Shown here: positions 56,268 to 64,000 of the stretch, piece by piece
How positions within the stretch are numbered: position 1 is the stretch's first letter
How the letters are laid out: the number at the start of each line of letters is the position of its first letter
Translations under genes and position numbers: made by a program
The notes under the pieces: model-generated
The model's input: the letters and a program-made list of their open reading frames with translations, nothing else
Databases searched by the model: none
What the model was told of the DNA's origin: nothing
Origin: Agromyces flavus
Lineage (GTDB): Bacteria > Actinomycetota > Actinomycetes > Actinomycetales > Microbacteriaceae
Length of the DNA: 64,000 nucleotides
Assembly: GCF_900104685.1 (NCBI RefSeq)
Contig: NZ_LT629755.1
Location: forward strand, 310,001-374,000
Reading direction: 5' to 3'

Positions 56268-56295
56268 CGATGGCCCGGCTCCGGCCGGGCCATCG
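56268..56295 (+). terminator. Terminator after the DsbA-like gene
   Basis: CGATGGCCCGG (56268-56278) and CCGGGCCATCG (56285-56295) form a perfect 11-bp stem with a 6-nt loop, 15 bp after the stop codon. Confidence 0.75.
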
Positions 56296-56337
56296 TCGTC
56301 CCCGGCGGCGGATCGGTAGGATGTTCGGGAATCACCT

Positions 56338-56413
56338 GCCGGCTTGGCGCAATTGGTAGCGCACCGCTCTTGTAAAGCGGTGGTTACGGGTTCGAGTCCC
56401 GTAGCCGGCTCCA
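56338..56413 (+). tRNA. tRNA-Thr (anticodon UGU), CCA encoded
   Basis: Full cloverleaf: acceptor GCCGGCT/AGCCGGC, D stem GCGC/GCGC, anticodon stem CCGCT/AGCGG with loop CTTGTAA (anticodon TGT), T stem ACGGG/CCCGT with TTCGAGT, discriminator T and encoded CCA. TAGGAT (56317-56322) is a -10 candidate about 15 nt upstream. Its last A is the first base of the start codon of the next gene. Confidence 0.97.
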
Positions 56414-57471
56414 TGTCGAGCACGCCAGCACCCGGTCCGACGGATGTCGCGACCCCGGCCATCTCGTCCACCGACGTCCCCGCCGAGCCGCACCGGCACG
56501 CGCACGTCGAGGTGTCGCGCCTGCCGATGTGGGTCGCGGTCGCCCTCACCGTCGTCTCCGGTGCGCTGACGGCCGTCCAGTCGCGGATCAACGGCGAACT
56601 GGCGCGACGTCTCGACGACTTCGCGGTCGCGGCGGTGATCTCGTTCGGCTCGGGCCTGCTGATCCTCCTCGTGGTCGTCGCCGCCTGGCCGGCGGGTCGA
56701 CGCGGAGTCGGTCGCGTCCGCGAGGCCCTCGCCGACCGTCGGCTCGCGTGGTGGATGCTGCTCGGCGGGCTCGCCGGTGCCTGGTTCGTCGCGACGCAGG
56801 GCATCGCGGCGGCGGTGCTGGGCGTCGCCCTGTTCACGGTCGCGATCGTCGCGGGGCAGACACTCGGCGGCGTCGTGGTCGACGTGATCGGCATCGGCCC
56901 GGGCGGGCGGCGGCCGCTCACGCTCCCGCGGGCGGCCGCGGCGATCCTCGCGCTCGCGGCGGTCGGCTGGGCCGTGTCGGCCCAGGTCGAGACGGCGGTG
57001 CCCGTCCTGCTCCTGCTGCTGCCGTTCTCCGCGGGCTTCGCGGTGTCGTGGCAGCAGGCGATGAACGGGCGCGTGCGGGTTGCGGCATCCAGCGCCCTCG
57101 CCGCGACGCTCGTGAACTTCGCGGTCGGTACGACCGCGCTCGTCGTCGTCCTCGCGGTGCACGCGACCTCTGTCGGCTGGCCCGACTCGATGCCGACCGA
57201 GCCCTGGCTGTACGCGGGCGGCGCAGTCGGGTGCGTGTTCATCGCGATGCAGGCCGGCCTCGTGCGACGCGTGGGCGTGCTCGTGCTCGGCGTCGTGGCC
57301 GGCCAGCTGTCGGCCGCGCTCGCGCTCGACCTGCTGCTGCCGACCTCCGACCATGCCGTGGGCATCGCCACCGTGGGCGGCACCGTGCTCGCGCTGGCGG
57401 CCGTCGCGCTCTCAGGGATTCGCCGCCGGGCGCGCCATGCGTCGCCCGAGGCCGTCAGGCCAGTTCGCTGA
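56413..57471 (+). CDS. DMT-superfamily transporter (duplicated DUF606/YdcZ type)
   Basis: 352 residues. After a polar 36-residue N-terminus, about ten hydrophobic helices form two repeats of the DUF606/YdcZ kind: VVSGALTAVQSRINGELARRLDD and, in the second half, SWQQAMNGRVRVAASSALAATLVNFAVG. The substrate is unknown. The ATG begins on the last A of the tRNA-Thr CCA, so the mRNA may be released nearly leaderless when the tRNA is processed; otherwise ATG 56527 could serve. It overlaps the nitroreductase 3' end by 17 bp. Confidence 0.83.
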   Translation: MSSTPAPGPTDVATPAISSTDVPAEPHRHAHVEVSRLPMWVAVALTVVSGALTAVQSRINGELARRLDDFAVAAVISFGSGLLILLVVVAAWPAGRRGVGRVREALADRRLAWWMLLGGLAGAWFVATQGIAAAVLGVALFTVAIVAGQTLGGVVVDVIGIGPGGRRPLTLPRAAAAILALAAVGWAVSAQVETAVPVLLLLLPFSAGFAVSWQQAMNGRVRVAASSALAATLVNFAVGTTALVVVLAVHATSVGWPDSMPTEPWLYAGGAVGCVFIAMQAGLVRRVGVLVLGVVAGQLSAALALDLLLPTSDHAVGIATVGGTVLALAAVALSGIRRRARHASPEAVRPVR

Positions 57472-58006
57472 GCCGGCCCTCGGCGACCGGCGCCCGGCGT
57501 CGCTCGGGCCGGCCCGACTCGGGCTTGCCCCCGACGTAGAGCCAGCCCATGAGCCGCTCGCCGTCGGCGAGGCCGTGCGCGCGGGCGACCGACGGATGCC
57601 GCGTGTGCGGGCCGGTCCGCCACATGACGCCCCAGCCCGCCTCGTCGAGCAGGAGGGTCAGCAGGTGACCGACGCCCGCGGCGCAGGCCTCCTGCTCCCA
57701 CTCGGGAACCTTGGGGTGGGGACGCACGACGGCGACGAGCGCCAGGAGGACGGGCGCTCGGAGCGGCTTCGCCGCGAGCTTGGCGGCCTCATCGCCCTCG
57801 AGGCCGGCGGCCTGCACGAGCGCATCGCCCAGACGGCTCCGCGCCTCGTCGCGCAGGGCGATCACGCGCCAGGGGACCAACCCGCCGTGGTCGGAGACCC
57901 GCCCCGCCGCCTCGAGGAGCTCGGCGAGCTCGGCGTCGGAGGGCGCGACGTCGGTGACCTTCGGCCAGGACCGCCGTGCCAGCGCCGCCGTTCGGACCGC
58001 GCCCAC
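57455..58006 (-). CDS. Nitroreductase-family protein
   Basis: 183 residues. The FMN-dependent nitroreductase pattern is present but short: a helix LAELLEAAGRVSDHGGLVPWRVIAL, central AACAAGVGHLLTLLLDEAGWGVMWRTGP, and the closing GWLYVGGKPE. It likely reduces a nitro or quinone compound using NAD(P)H and flavin. The GTG start lies 2 bp after the msrB stop, so it is probably the second gene of an msrB operon linked to oxidative stress. Confidence 0.85.
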   Translation of the reverse strand: MGAVRTAALARRSWPKVTDVAPSDAELAELLEAAGRVSDHGGLVPWRVIALRDEARSRLGDALVQAAGLEGDEAAKLAAKPLRAPVLLALVAVVRPHPKVPEWEQEACAAGVGHLLTLLLDEAGWGVMWRTGPHTRHPSVARAHGLADGERLMGWLYVGGKPESGRPERRRAPVAEGRLSELA

Positions 58007-58008
58007 GC

Positions 58009-58410
58009 TCAGGACTCGGGCGTGAAGTCGAGGGCGATCGAGTTCATGCAGTAGCGGTCGCCCGTGGGAGTGCCGAATCCGTCGGGGAACACGTGCCCCA
58101 GGTGCGAGCCGCAGTTCGCGCACCGCACCTCGGTGCGCACCATGCCGAGCGAGGTGTCCTCGATGAGCTCGACGGCCTCGGGCCGGACGGACTCGTAGAA
58201 GCTCGGCCAACCGCATCCCGAGTCGAACTTGGTCCCGCTCTTGAACAGCTCGGCGCCGCACGCGGCGCACGCGTACACGCCCGCGCGTTCCTCGTCGAGG
58301 AGCTCGCCCGTCCACGGGCGCTCGGTTGCGGCCTCGCGCAGCACGGCGTACCGATCGCCGCCGAGCTGCTCGCGCCACTCGTCGTCGGACTTGCTCACCT
58401 GGTATGCCAT
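58009..58410 (-). CDS. msrB: Peptide-methionine (R)-S-oxide reductase
   Basis: 133 residues. Repairs methionine-R-sulfoxide in proteins. Zinc ligands are two CxxC pairs (CAAC and CANC), FDSGCGWPSF carries the substrate tryptophan, and RYCMNS the catalytic cysteine; HLGHVFPDG is also conserved. ATG 58410 is chosen because GAGGAGC precedes it; an upstream GTG at 58431 adds 7 residues with no improvement. Confidence 0.96.
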   Translation of the reverse strand: MAYQVSKSDDEWREQLGGDRYAVLREAATERPWTGELLDEERAGVYACAACGAELFKSGTKFDSGCGWPSFYESVRPEAVELIEDTSLGMVRTEVRCANCGSHLGHVFPDGFGTPTGDRYCMNSIALDFTPES

Positions 58411-58587
58411 TGCGACCTGCTCCTCGTGCACGTGGGACTTCCATCGTCGCGCATCCGCGACCCGGGTGGTGCAACGCCTGTCCCGGCGGCCGTGTTCCCC
58501 GGGCGCGCGTCGACGCGTGGCGTGCGGCGGGTTCGCGGCGTGCGGTCCCTAGGATGGCGTCACGTGCGAGGAGCGGACGGAGGCGGG

Positions 58588-58920
58588 ATGGACGCGGAAC
58601 GCCGACCGGACGACGCCGACCGCGAGGGCGGGAGCCGACCGGAACGGGTCGCGGCGACCGGCGGGCTCGACGCCCGCCAGCGCGACATCCTCGCCTTCGA
58701 GGGCCGGTCGTGGCGCGACCCGGCACGCAAGGCCGATGCGATCCGCGAGGAGCTCGGCATGTCGGCGGCCCGGTACTATCGGCTGCTCGGCGCGTTGGTC
58801 GACTCCCCGGACGCGCTGCGGCACGACCCCATGCTCGTCAAGCGGCTGCAACGGCAGCGCGAGGCGCGCGCGGACGCCCGCGCACGTCGTACGATTCCCC
58901 ACGGCCATCCGCTCGCCTGA
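58588..58920 (+). CDS. DUF3263 protein
   Basis: 110 residues. After a charged N-terminus comes the DUF3263 block LDARQRDILAFEGRSWRDPARKADAIREELGMSAARYYRLLGALVD, which resembles a helix-turn-helix DNA-binding segment, then LRHDPMLVKRLQRQREAR. Small actinobacterial regulators of this kind are uncharacterised. GGAGG lies 4-5 nt before the ATG. It precedes the LytR_C and cspA genes, an order I associate with this bacterial group. Confidence 0.87.
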   Translation: MDAERRPDDADREGGSRPERVAATGGLDARQRDILAFEGRSWRDPARKADAIREELGMSAARYYRLLGALVDSPDALRHDPMLVKRLQRQREARADARARRTIPHGHPLA

Positions 58921-58946
58921 GCCCGGCCCCGACCCCGACTGGACCC

Positions 58947-59492
58947 ATGGCGCAGAAGTTCCCCCGCGATCGATTCGACTCGATTCCCCACGGCATCGAG
59001 CGGGTCGGGGCCCACCGTGCGCCCGCTCGGCGCGGGGCGCGCTGGATCGCGTTCGGCTGGGCGGCGCTCGCGACCGTGGTGCTCGCGGGCGCCGGCATCG
59101 CGGCCGTCGCGGTCTTCAACGACCGCCTGAACTTCGACGACGTGCCGGCTCCGTCCGCTTCGGCGACGCCCGTCGCCACGGTGCCGCCGACCATCGCGCC
59201 CGACATCCCGGTCACCGTGCTCAACGGCACGACCACCTCGGGTCTCGCCGCGCAGGCGAGCGAGACCCTCACCGCCGGTGGCGTGACGGTCGGCGTCGCC
59301 TCGAACGCCGACTCGTCCGACCTCCAGGAGACGGTCGTCTACTACGCCGGCCCCGACCTCGAGGGCGCGGCGCGGGGGGTCGCCCAGCTGCTGCCCGAGG
59401 CCGACGTGCGGCTCAACGAGGACTTCGCCTCCGAGGGCCTGCAGATCGTCGTCGTCCTCGGCGCGGACTACGCGGAGCAGGTCGCCGGCTGA
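58947..59492 (+). CDS. Membrane-anchored LytR C-terminal-domain protein
   Basis: 181 residues. A cytoplasmic basic N-terminus, one transmembrane helix (about residues 32-55), a Pro/Ala/Thr linker and an extracytoplasmic LytR_C domain (IPVTVLNGTTTSGLAAQASETLTAGGVTVG to VVVLGADYAEQV). This domain occurs with LCP cell-wall ligases; here it stands alone and may bind envelope polymers. It starts 26 bp after DUF3263. Confidence 0.88.
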   Translation: MAQKFPRDRFDSIPHGIERVGAHRAPARRGARWIAFGWAALATVVLAGAGIAAVAVFNDRLNFDDVPAPSASATPVATVPPTIAPDIPVTVLNGTTTSGLAAQASETLTAGGVTVGVASNADSSDLQETVVYYAGPDLEGAARGVAQLLPEADVRLNEDFASEGLQIVVVLGADYAEQVAG

Positions 59493-59625
59493 CCGGTGAT
59501 CGAATCGTTGCCATTCTGCGACCATTCGTGACGCCGAGGCTCTTGTGCGCGGCTCGTGGGCTGTGACTATCTGGAATCGGTCGCTCGAACCCGTGTGAAG
59601 CACCCGGCGCCGCACCAGGCGCCAC

Positions 59626-59671
59626 GTCAGCACGTCGGACGGCCCGGTACAGGCGGAAGGCACGTGCTGAC
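59626..59671 (+). promoter_or_regulatory. Hairpin in the cspA 5' leader
   Basis: GTCAGCACGT (59626-59635) and ACGTGCTGAC (59662-59671) form a perfect 10-bp stem in the roughly 200-nt region before cspA. A second palindrome, GGCGCC twice, lies just upstream (59606-59623). Cold-shock leaders are often structured for temperature control; a promoter near 59543-59572 (TTGTGC, CTATCT) would include this element in the mRNA. Confidence 0.5.
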
Positions 59672-59700
59672 TCGGATACACGGCTACATGGGAGCAACGC

Positions 59701-59904
59701 ATGGCGAACGGAACCGTCAAGTGGTTCAACGCTGAAAAGGGATACGGGTTCATCACCGTCGACGGCGGAGGTCAGGACGTGTTCGTCCATTACTCCGCCA
59801 TCGACATGGCGGGATACAAGGTCCTCGAGGAAGGCCAGCAGGTGACCTTCGAGGTCGGCTCCGGCTCCAAGGGCCCGCAGGCCGAGGCCGTGCGCCCCGC
59901 CTGA
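59701..59904 (+). CDS. cspA: Cold-shock protein (CspA family)
   Basis: 67 residues, one cold-shock domain that binds single-stranded RNA and DNA. RNP1 is GYGFITVD within [17 protein letters not shown], and RNP2 is VFVHYSAI. These surfaces melt RNA hairpins during cold adaptation. GGGAGC lies 6 nt before the ATG. The long structured leader suggests post-transcriptional control, and a strong terminator follows. Confidence 0.98.
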   Translation: MANGTVKWFNAEKGYGFITVDGGGQDVFVHYSAIDMAGYKVLEEGQQVTFEVGSGSKGPQAEAVRPA

Positions 59905-59915
59905 GCCTCGACTCC

Positions 59916-59947
59916 GGAAGCGCCGCCGTGGGAACGGCGGCGCTTCC
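59916..59947 (+). terminator. Terminator after cspA
   Basis: GGAAGCGCCGCCGT and ACGGCGGCGCTTCC form a perfect 14-bp stem with a 4-nt loop starting 11 bp after the stop codon. Confidence 0.85.
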
Positions 59948-59983
59948 GCATGTCCGCGTGCGTCTCGTCGGGTTCCCGCGCGC

Positions 59984-60043
59984 TTGCACTCACCGCGGCA
60001 GAGTGCCAGAATCGACTTAGCACTCACCTGATTTGAGTGCTAA
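59984..60043 (+). promoter_or_regulatory. groEL promoter with CIRCE operator (HrcA) and a second degenerate CIRCE
   Basis: TTAGCACTC-N9-GAGTGCTAA at 60017-60043 is an exact CIRCE, the HrcA repressor site. Just upstream CTTGCACTC-N9-GAGTGCCAG (59983-60009) keeps the GCACTC/GAGTGC cores and so is a second, weaker copy. Its TTGCAC (59984-59989) also serves as -35; with a 17-bp spacer CAGAAT (60007-60012) is the -10, so transcription starts within the downstream CIRCE. Confidence 0.9.
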
Positions 60044-61708
<1,665 letters not shown>

Positions 61709-61736
61709 TCCATACCGCGGTCCGTACCGCACCACG

Positions 61737-61768
61737 CGAAGGGCGTCTCCTCCGGGAGGCGCCCTTCG
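61737..61768 (+). terminator. Terminator after groEL
   Basis: CGAAGGGCGTCTCC (61737-61750) pairs with GGAGGCGCCCTTCG (61755-61768) along 14 bp with one G-T wobble and a 4-nt loop. Confidence 0.85.
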
Positions 61769-61825
61769 TCGTGTCGCGGCCGCTACAGTGGAGCCACGCC
61801 AGCCCGGCGGCAGGAGGGGATGCCG

Positions 61826-62344
61826 ATGTCCCAGGGCTCCGACGCGACCACCGCGTTCGAAGACGAGCTGCGCGCCTGCCTCCACGTCGAGCGGTGGGTC
61901 CGGGATGTCGCGCGCGGCGCGCCGTACGACACCGTCGACGACCTGCTCGCCGCGGCAGACGCCGCCGCGACCCCGCTGTCTCCGGCTGAGATCGACGAGG
62001 CGCTGGCGGCCCACCCGCGGATCGGGGAACGCGCCGCCGGCGACGGTGCCGCCGAGCGGTTCTCGCGGTCGGAGCAGGCTGCGGCGGCCGACGCCGACGA
62101 TGCGCGGCTCGCCGCCGCCATCGCTCAGGGCAATCGCGACTACGAGGCGCGCTTCGGCCGGATCTTCCTGATCCGCGCCGCGGGGCGGACGCGCGCCGAG
62201 ATCCTCGAAGAGCTGCACCGGCGGCTCGGCCTCGACGACGGCGCCGAACTCGCGGTCGTGGGCGAGCAGCTCCGAGAGATCGCTCTGCTGCGGCTCAGGT
62301 CGCTGCACGCCGACGCAGCCGCGCCCATCGGGACGCCGTCGTGA
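61826..62344 (+). CDS. uraD: OHCU decarboxylase (urate catabolism)
   Basis: 172 residues. Decarboxylates 2-oxo-4-hydroxy-4-carboxy-5-ureidoimidazoline to (S)-allantoin, the third step from urate. The family motif AAHPRIGER with the catalytic histidine, and NRDYEARFGRIFLIRAAGRTRAEIL, are clear. ATG 61826 is chosen because AGGAGG lies 8 nt before it; an ATG at 61820 is too close. Its stop overlaps the GTG of the next gene. Confidence 0.93.
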   Translation: MSQGSDATTAFEDELRACLHVERWVRDVARGAPYDTVDDLLAAADAAATPLSPAEIDEALAAHPRIGERAAGDGAAERFSRSEQAAAADADDARLAAAIAQGNRDYEARFGRIFLIRAAGRTRAEILEELHRRLGLDDGAELAVVGEQLREIALLRLRSLHADAAAPIGTPS

Positions 62345-62679
62345 CGACGCGCAGCCACGTCACCAGTCACGTGCTCGACGCCACGCTGGGTCGGCCGGCA
62401 CAGGGCCTCTCGATCCGGCTCGACGCCCTCCACGATGGAACCTGGTCGACGCTCGCGGAGGCGAGCACCGACGCCGACGGTCGGGTCGCCGACCTCGGAC
62501 CCGCGCAGCTGGGCGCGGGCGTCTACCGGGTCGTGTTCGACACCGCCGCCTACTTCGGCGATCGACCCTCGTTCTACCCCGAGGTGTCGGTCGCGTTCGA
62601 GGTGGCCGACACCACGGAGCACTACCACATTCCACTGCTGCTGAGCCCGTTCGCGTACTCGACCTATCGCGGCAGCTGA
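62341..62679 (+). CDS. uraH: 5-hydroxyisourate hydrolase (transthyretin-like)
   Basis: 112 residues, transthyretin fold. Hydrolyses 5-hydroxyisourate to OHCU. SHVLDATLGRPAQGLSIRL at the start carries the first conserved histidine; YHIPLLLSPFAYSTYRGS at the end is the invariant C-terminal YRGS signature that distinguishes the enzyme from transthyretin. GTG start inside the uraD stop; the uricase gene follows by 23 bp. Confidence 0.96.
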   Translation: MTTRSHVTSHVLDATLGRPAQGLSIRLDALHDGTWSTLAEASTDADGRVADLGPAQLGAGVYRVVFDTAAYFGDRPSFYPEVSVAFEVADTTEHYHIPLLLSPFAYSTYRGS

Positions 62680-62702
62680 GCATCGAGGCGCGAGGAGCGG
62701 CG

Positions 62703-63608
62703 ATGGCGATCATCCTGGGCGACAACCGGTACGGCAAGGCCGAGAACCGCATCGTGCGCATCTTCCGGGACGAGTCGCGGCACGAGATCCGCGACCTCAA
62801 CGTCTCGACGGCGCTGCGAGGCGACTTCGCGGCAGCGCACCTCGTGGGAGACCAGTCCAACGTGCTGCCGACCGACACCCAGAAGCAGACGGCGTACGCC
62901 TTCGCCAAGCAGAAGCCCCTCGGAACGATCGAGTCGTACGGGCTCGACCTCGCACGCCATTTCGTCGACGACGTGCCCCCGGTCACGGGCGCGCGCGTGG
63001 AGATCGAGGAGTACGCGTGGGAGCGCGTGCGGGTCGGCGGCGTCGAGGCCGACCACACCTGGGTGCGGCGGGGCCAGGAGGTGCGCACCGCGTCGATCAC
63101 GGTCGAGGGCTCAGGCGATGACCGCCGGACGTGGGTGACGGGCGGACTCAAGGACCTCGTCATCCTGAAGTCGACCGGATCGGAGTTCCACGGCTTCCTC
63201 GTCGACCGGTACACCGTGCTGCAGCCCACGACCGACCGGATCATGGCGACCTCGCTCGTCGCCAAGTGGCGATTCGCGCATGCCGAGGTGGACTGGGACG
63301 CCGCGTACGCCGGGATCCGCCGGATACTCGTCGAGCAGTACGCCACCGTGCAGTCGCTCGCCCTGCAGCAGACGCTCTACGAGATGGGCCGCGCCGTGCT
63401 CGAGGCGTACGACGAGGTGGTCGAGGTGCGTCTGTCGGCGCCGAACAAGCACCACTTCCTCTACGACCTGTCACCGTTCGGCATCGAGAATCCGGGCGAG
63501 GTGTTCCACGCCGACGATCGCCCGTACGGGCTGATCCAGGCCAGCGTGCTGCGCGACGACGCGCCGGACCCCGGACCGGCTTGGGACGCCTACACGGGAC
63601 TGGTCTGA
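62703..63608 (+). CDS. uox: Urate oxidase (cofactor-free uricase)
   Basis: 301 residues, two T-fold domains. Oxidises urate to 5-hydroxyisourate using oxygen, without metal or flavin. Motifs: RYGKAENRIVRI with the catalytic lysine, DQSNVLPTDTQKQTAYAFAK with the conserved threonine, LKDLVILKSTGSEFHGFLVDRYT, and SAPNKHHFLYDLSPFG near the end. With uraD and uraH it gives a complete urate-to-allantoin operon. Confidence 0.97.
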   Translation: MAIILGDNRYGKAENRIVRIFRDESRHEIRDLNVSTALRGDFAAAHLVGDQSNVLPTDTQKQTAYAFAKQKPLGTIESYGLDLARHFVDDVPPVTGARVEIEEYAWERVRVGGVEADHTWVRRGQEVRTASITVEGSGDDRRTWVTGGLKDLVILKSTGSEFHGFLVDRYTVLQPTTDRIMATSLVAKWRFAHAEVDWDAAYAGIRRILVEQYATVQSLALQQTLYEMGRAVLEAYDEVVEVRLSAPNKHHFLYDLSPFGIENPGEVFHADDRPYGLIQASVLRDDAPDPGPAWDAYTGLV

Positions 63609-63614
63609 GACCGC

Positions 63615-63905
63615 CTAGCGCAGGAACAGGCGCGCATTGGCCTGCTCGGCCTCGGCGTAGTGCGCGCCGGCGGCGCCGAGCGCCTGGCTCAGGCCCGACA
63701 GGCTCTCCTCGACGTGCTGCTGCGTCATCCGCCAGTCGTCGACTGCGGCCTGAAAGGCGGTGGACGCCTGACCGGTCCATGATCCCTGCAGTCCGCCGAG
63801 TTGCGCGAGCAGCGAGCCCACCTCGGAGCGGATCCGCCCGATGGTGCCCTGCACGCTCTGGGTGGCCATCTGCACCTGTTCGCTGTCGACCTGGTATCGC
63901 GTCAT
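63615..63905 (-). CDS. WXG100-family protein (EsxA-like)
   Basis: 96 residues, two helices around a WXG turn (GSWTGQAS near residue 42). Such proteins are secreted by, or partner with, type VII secretion systems as helical-hairpin dimers. No other type VII component is in the window, though the left of its promoter region runs to the window edge. It converges on the uricase gene with 6 bp between stops. Confidence 0.93.
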   Translation of the reverse strand: MTRYQVDSEQVQMATQSVQGTIGRIRSEVGSLLAQLGGLQGSWTGQASTAFQAAVDDWRMTQQHVEESLSGLSQALGAAGAHYAEAEQANARLFLR

Positions 63906-64000
63906 CGTGTTCCCTTCGCTCGGTGTACGTCGGCAACGCTAGGCCGGGGGAGTCGGCGGGCGGGTGCGGGGCGCGACATCCGTCGTGCCGTCTTCGCGGC

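Overview
The window looks like chromosome of a high-GC actinobacterium, most likely a Microbacteriaceae relative (Agromyces/Microbacterium-like; inferred from gene content and gene order, not from a marker gene). GC is very high, GTG/TTG starts are common, and TANNNT hexamers sit 6-7 nt before many start codons, which suggests many leaderless mRNAs. Most genes are core metabolism. Several gene neighbourhoods match those known in mycobacteria: ppk1-mutT1, gpm-senX3-regX3, and carD-ispD-ispF-cysS-rlmB.

Layout, 1-16.5 kb: an MFS transporter entering from the left; nagA; a solitary AbiEi/DUF559-type gene bracketed by two large palindromes of one repeat family; a ZTP riboswitch before glyA, then folD; a NarL-type two-component system; a hipBA toxin-antitoxin operon with three operator-like palindromes spaced exactly 61 bp apart; a short nonulosonic (sialic) acid operon (neuA-phosphatase fusion, short neuB, putative glycosyltransferase); a gamma-carbonic-anhydrase-like gene; an amino acid permease whose 3' end lies inside a third copy of the palindrome; and a YbaK deacylase with a GNAT acetyltransferase.

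16.5-31.5 kb: divergent galT-galK and deoR-galM; a MarP-like membrane protease; DedA; a class III cyclase fused to a degenerate alpha/beta hydrolase; an F420-type oxidoreductase; an SRPBCC-SDR-FAD oxidoreductase operon. Next is the most unusual locus: a tRNA-Lys(UUU) gene split in its anticodon by a 247-nt group I intron, with a divergent zinc-finger/HNH gene beside it. Then a gene of unknown function, a candidate structured RNA, and a PabC-like lyase.

31.5-48 kb is a phosphate and nitrogen homeostasis region: pstSCAB, mutT1-ppk1, glnR, nitrobindin, ygfZ, FUSC, gpmA, phoU and senX3-regX3. PHO-box-like direct repeats lie upstream of pstS, and less perfect ones lie between phoU and senX3. This predicts that RegX3 controls phosphate uptake and its own locus.

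48-64 kb: carD, ispDF, cysS, rlmB; a DUF4032 protein; a solitary MsiK-like sugar ABC ATPase; a DsbA-like protein; tRNA-Thr(UGU), whose last base is the first base of a transporter start codon; nitroreductase, msrB, DUF3263, a LytR_C protein, cspA; groEL under HrcA/CIRCE control; a three-gene urate-to-allantoin operon; and a WXG100 protein. No CRISPR array, rRNA or complete insertion sequence was seen.
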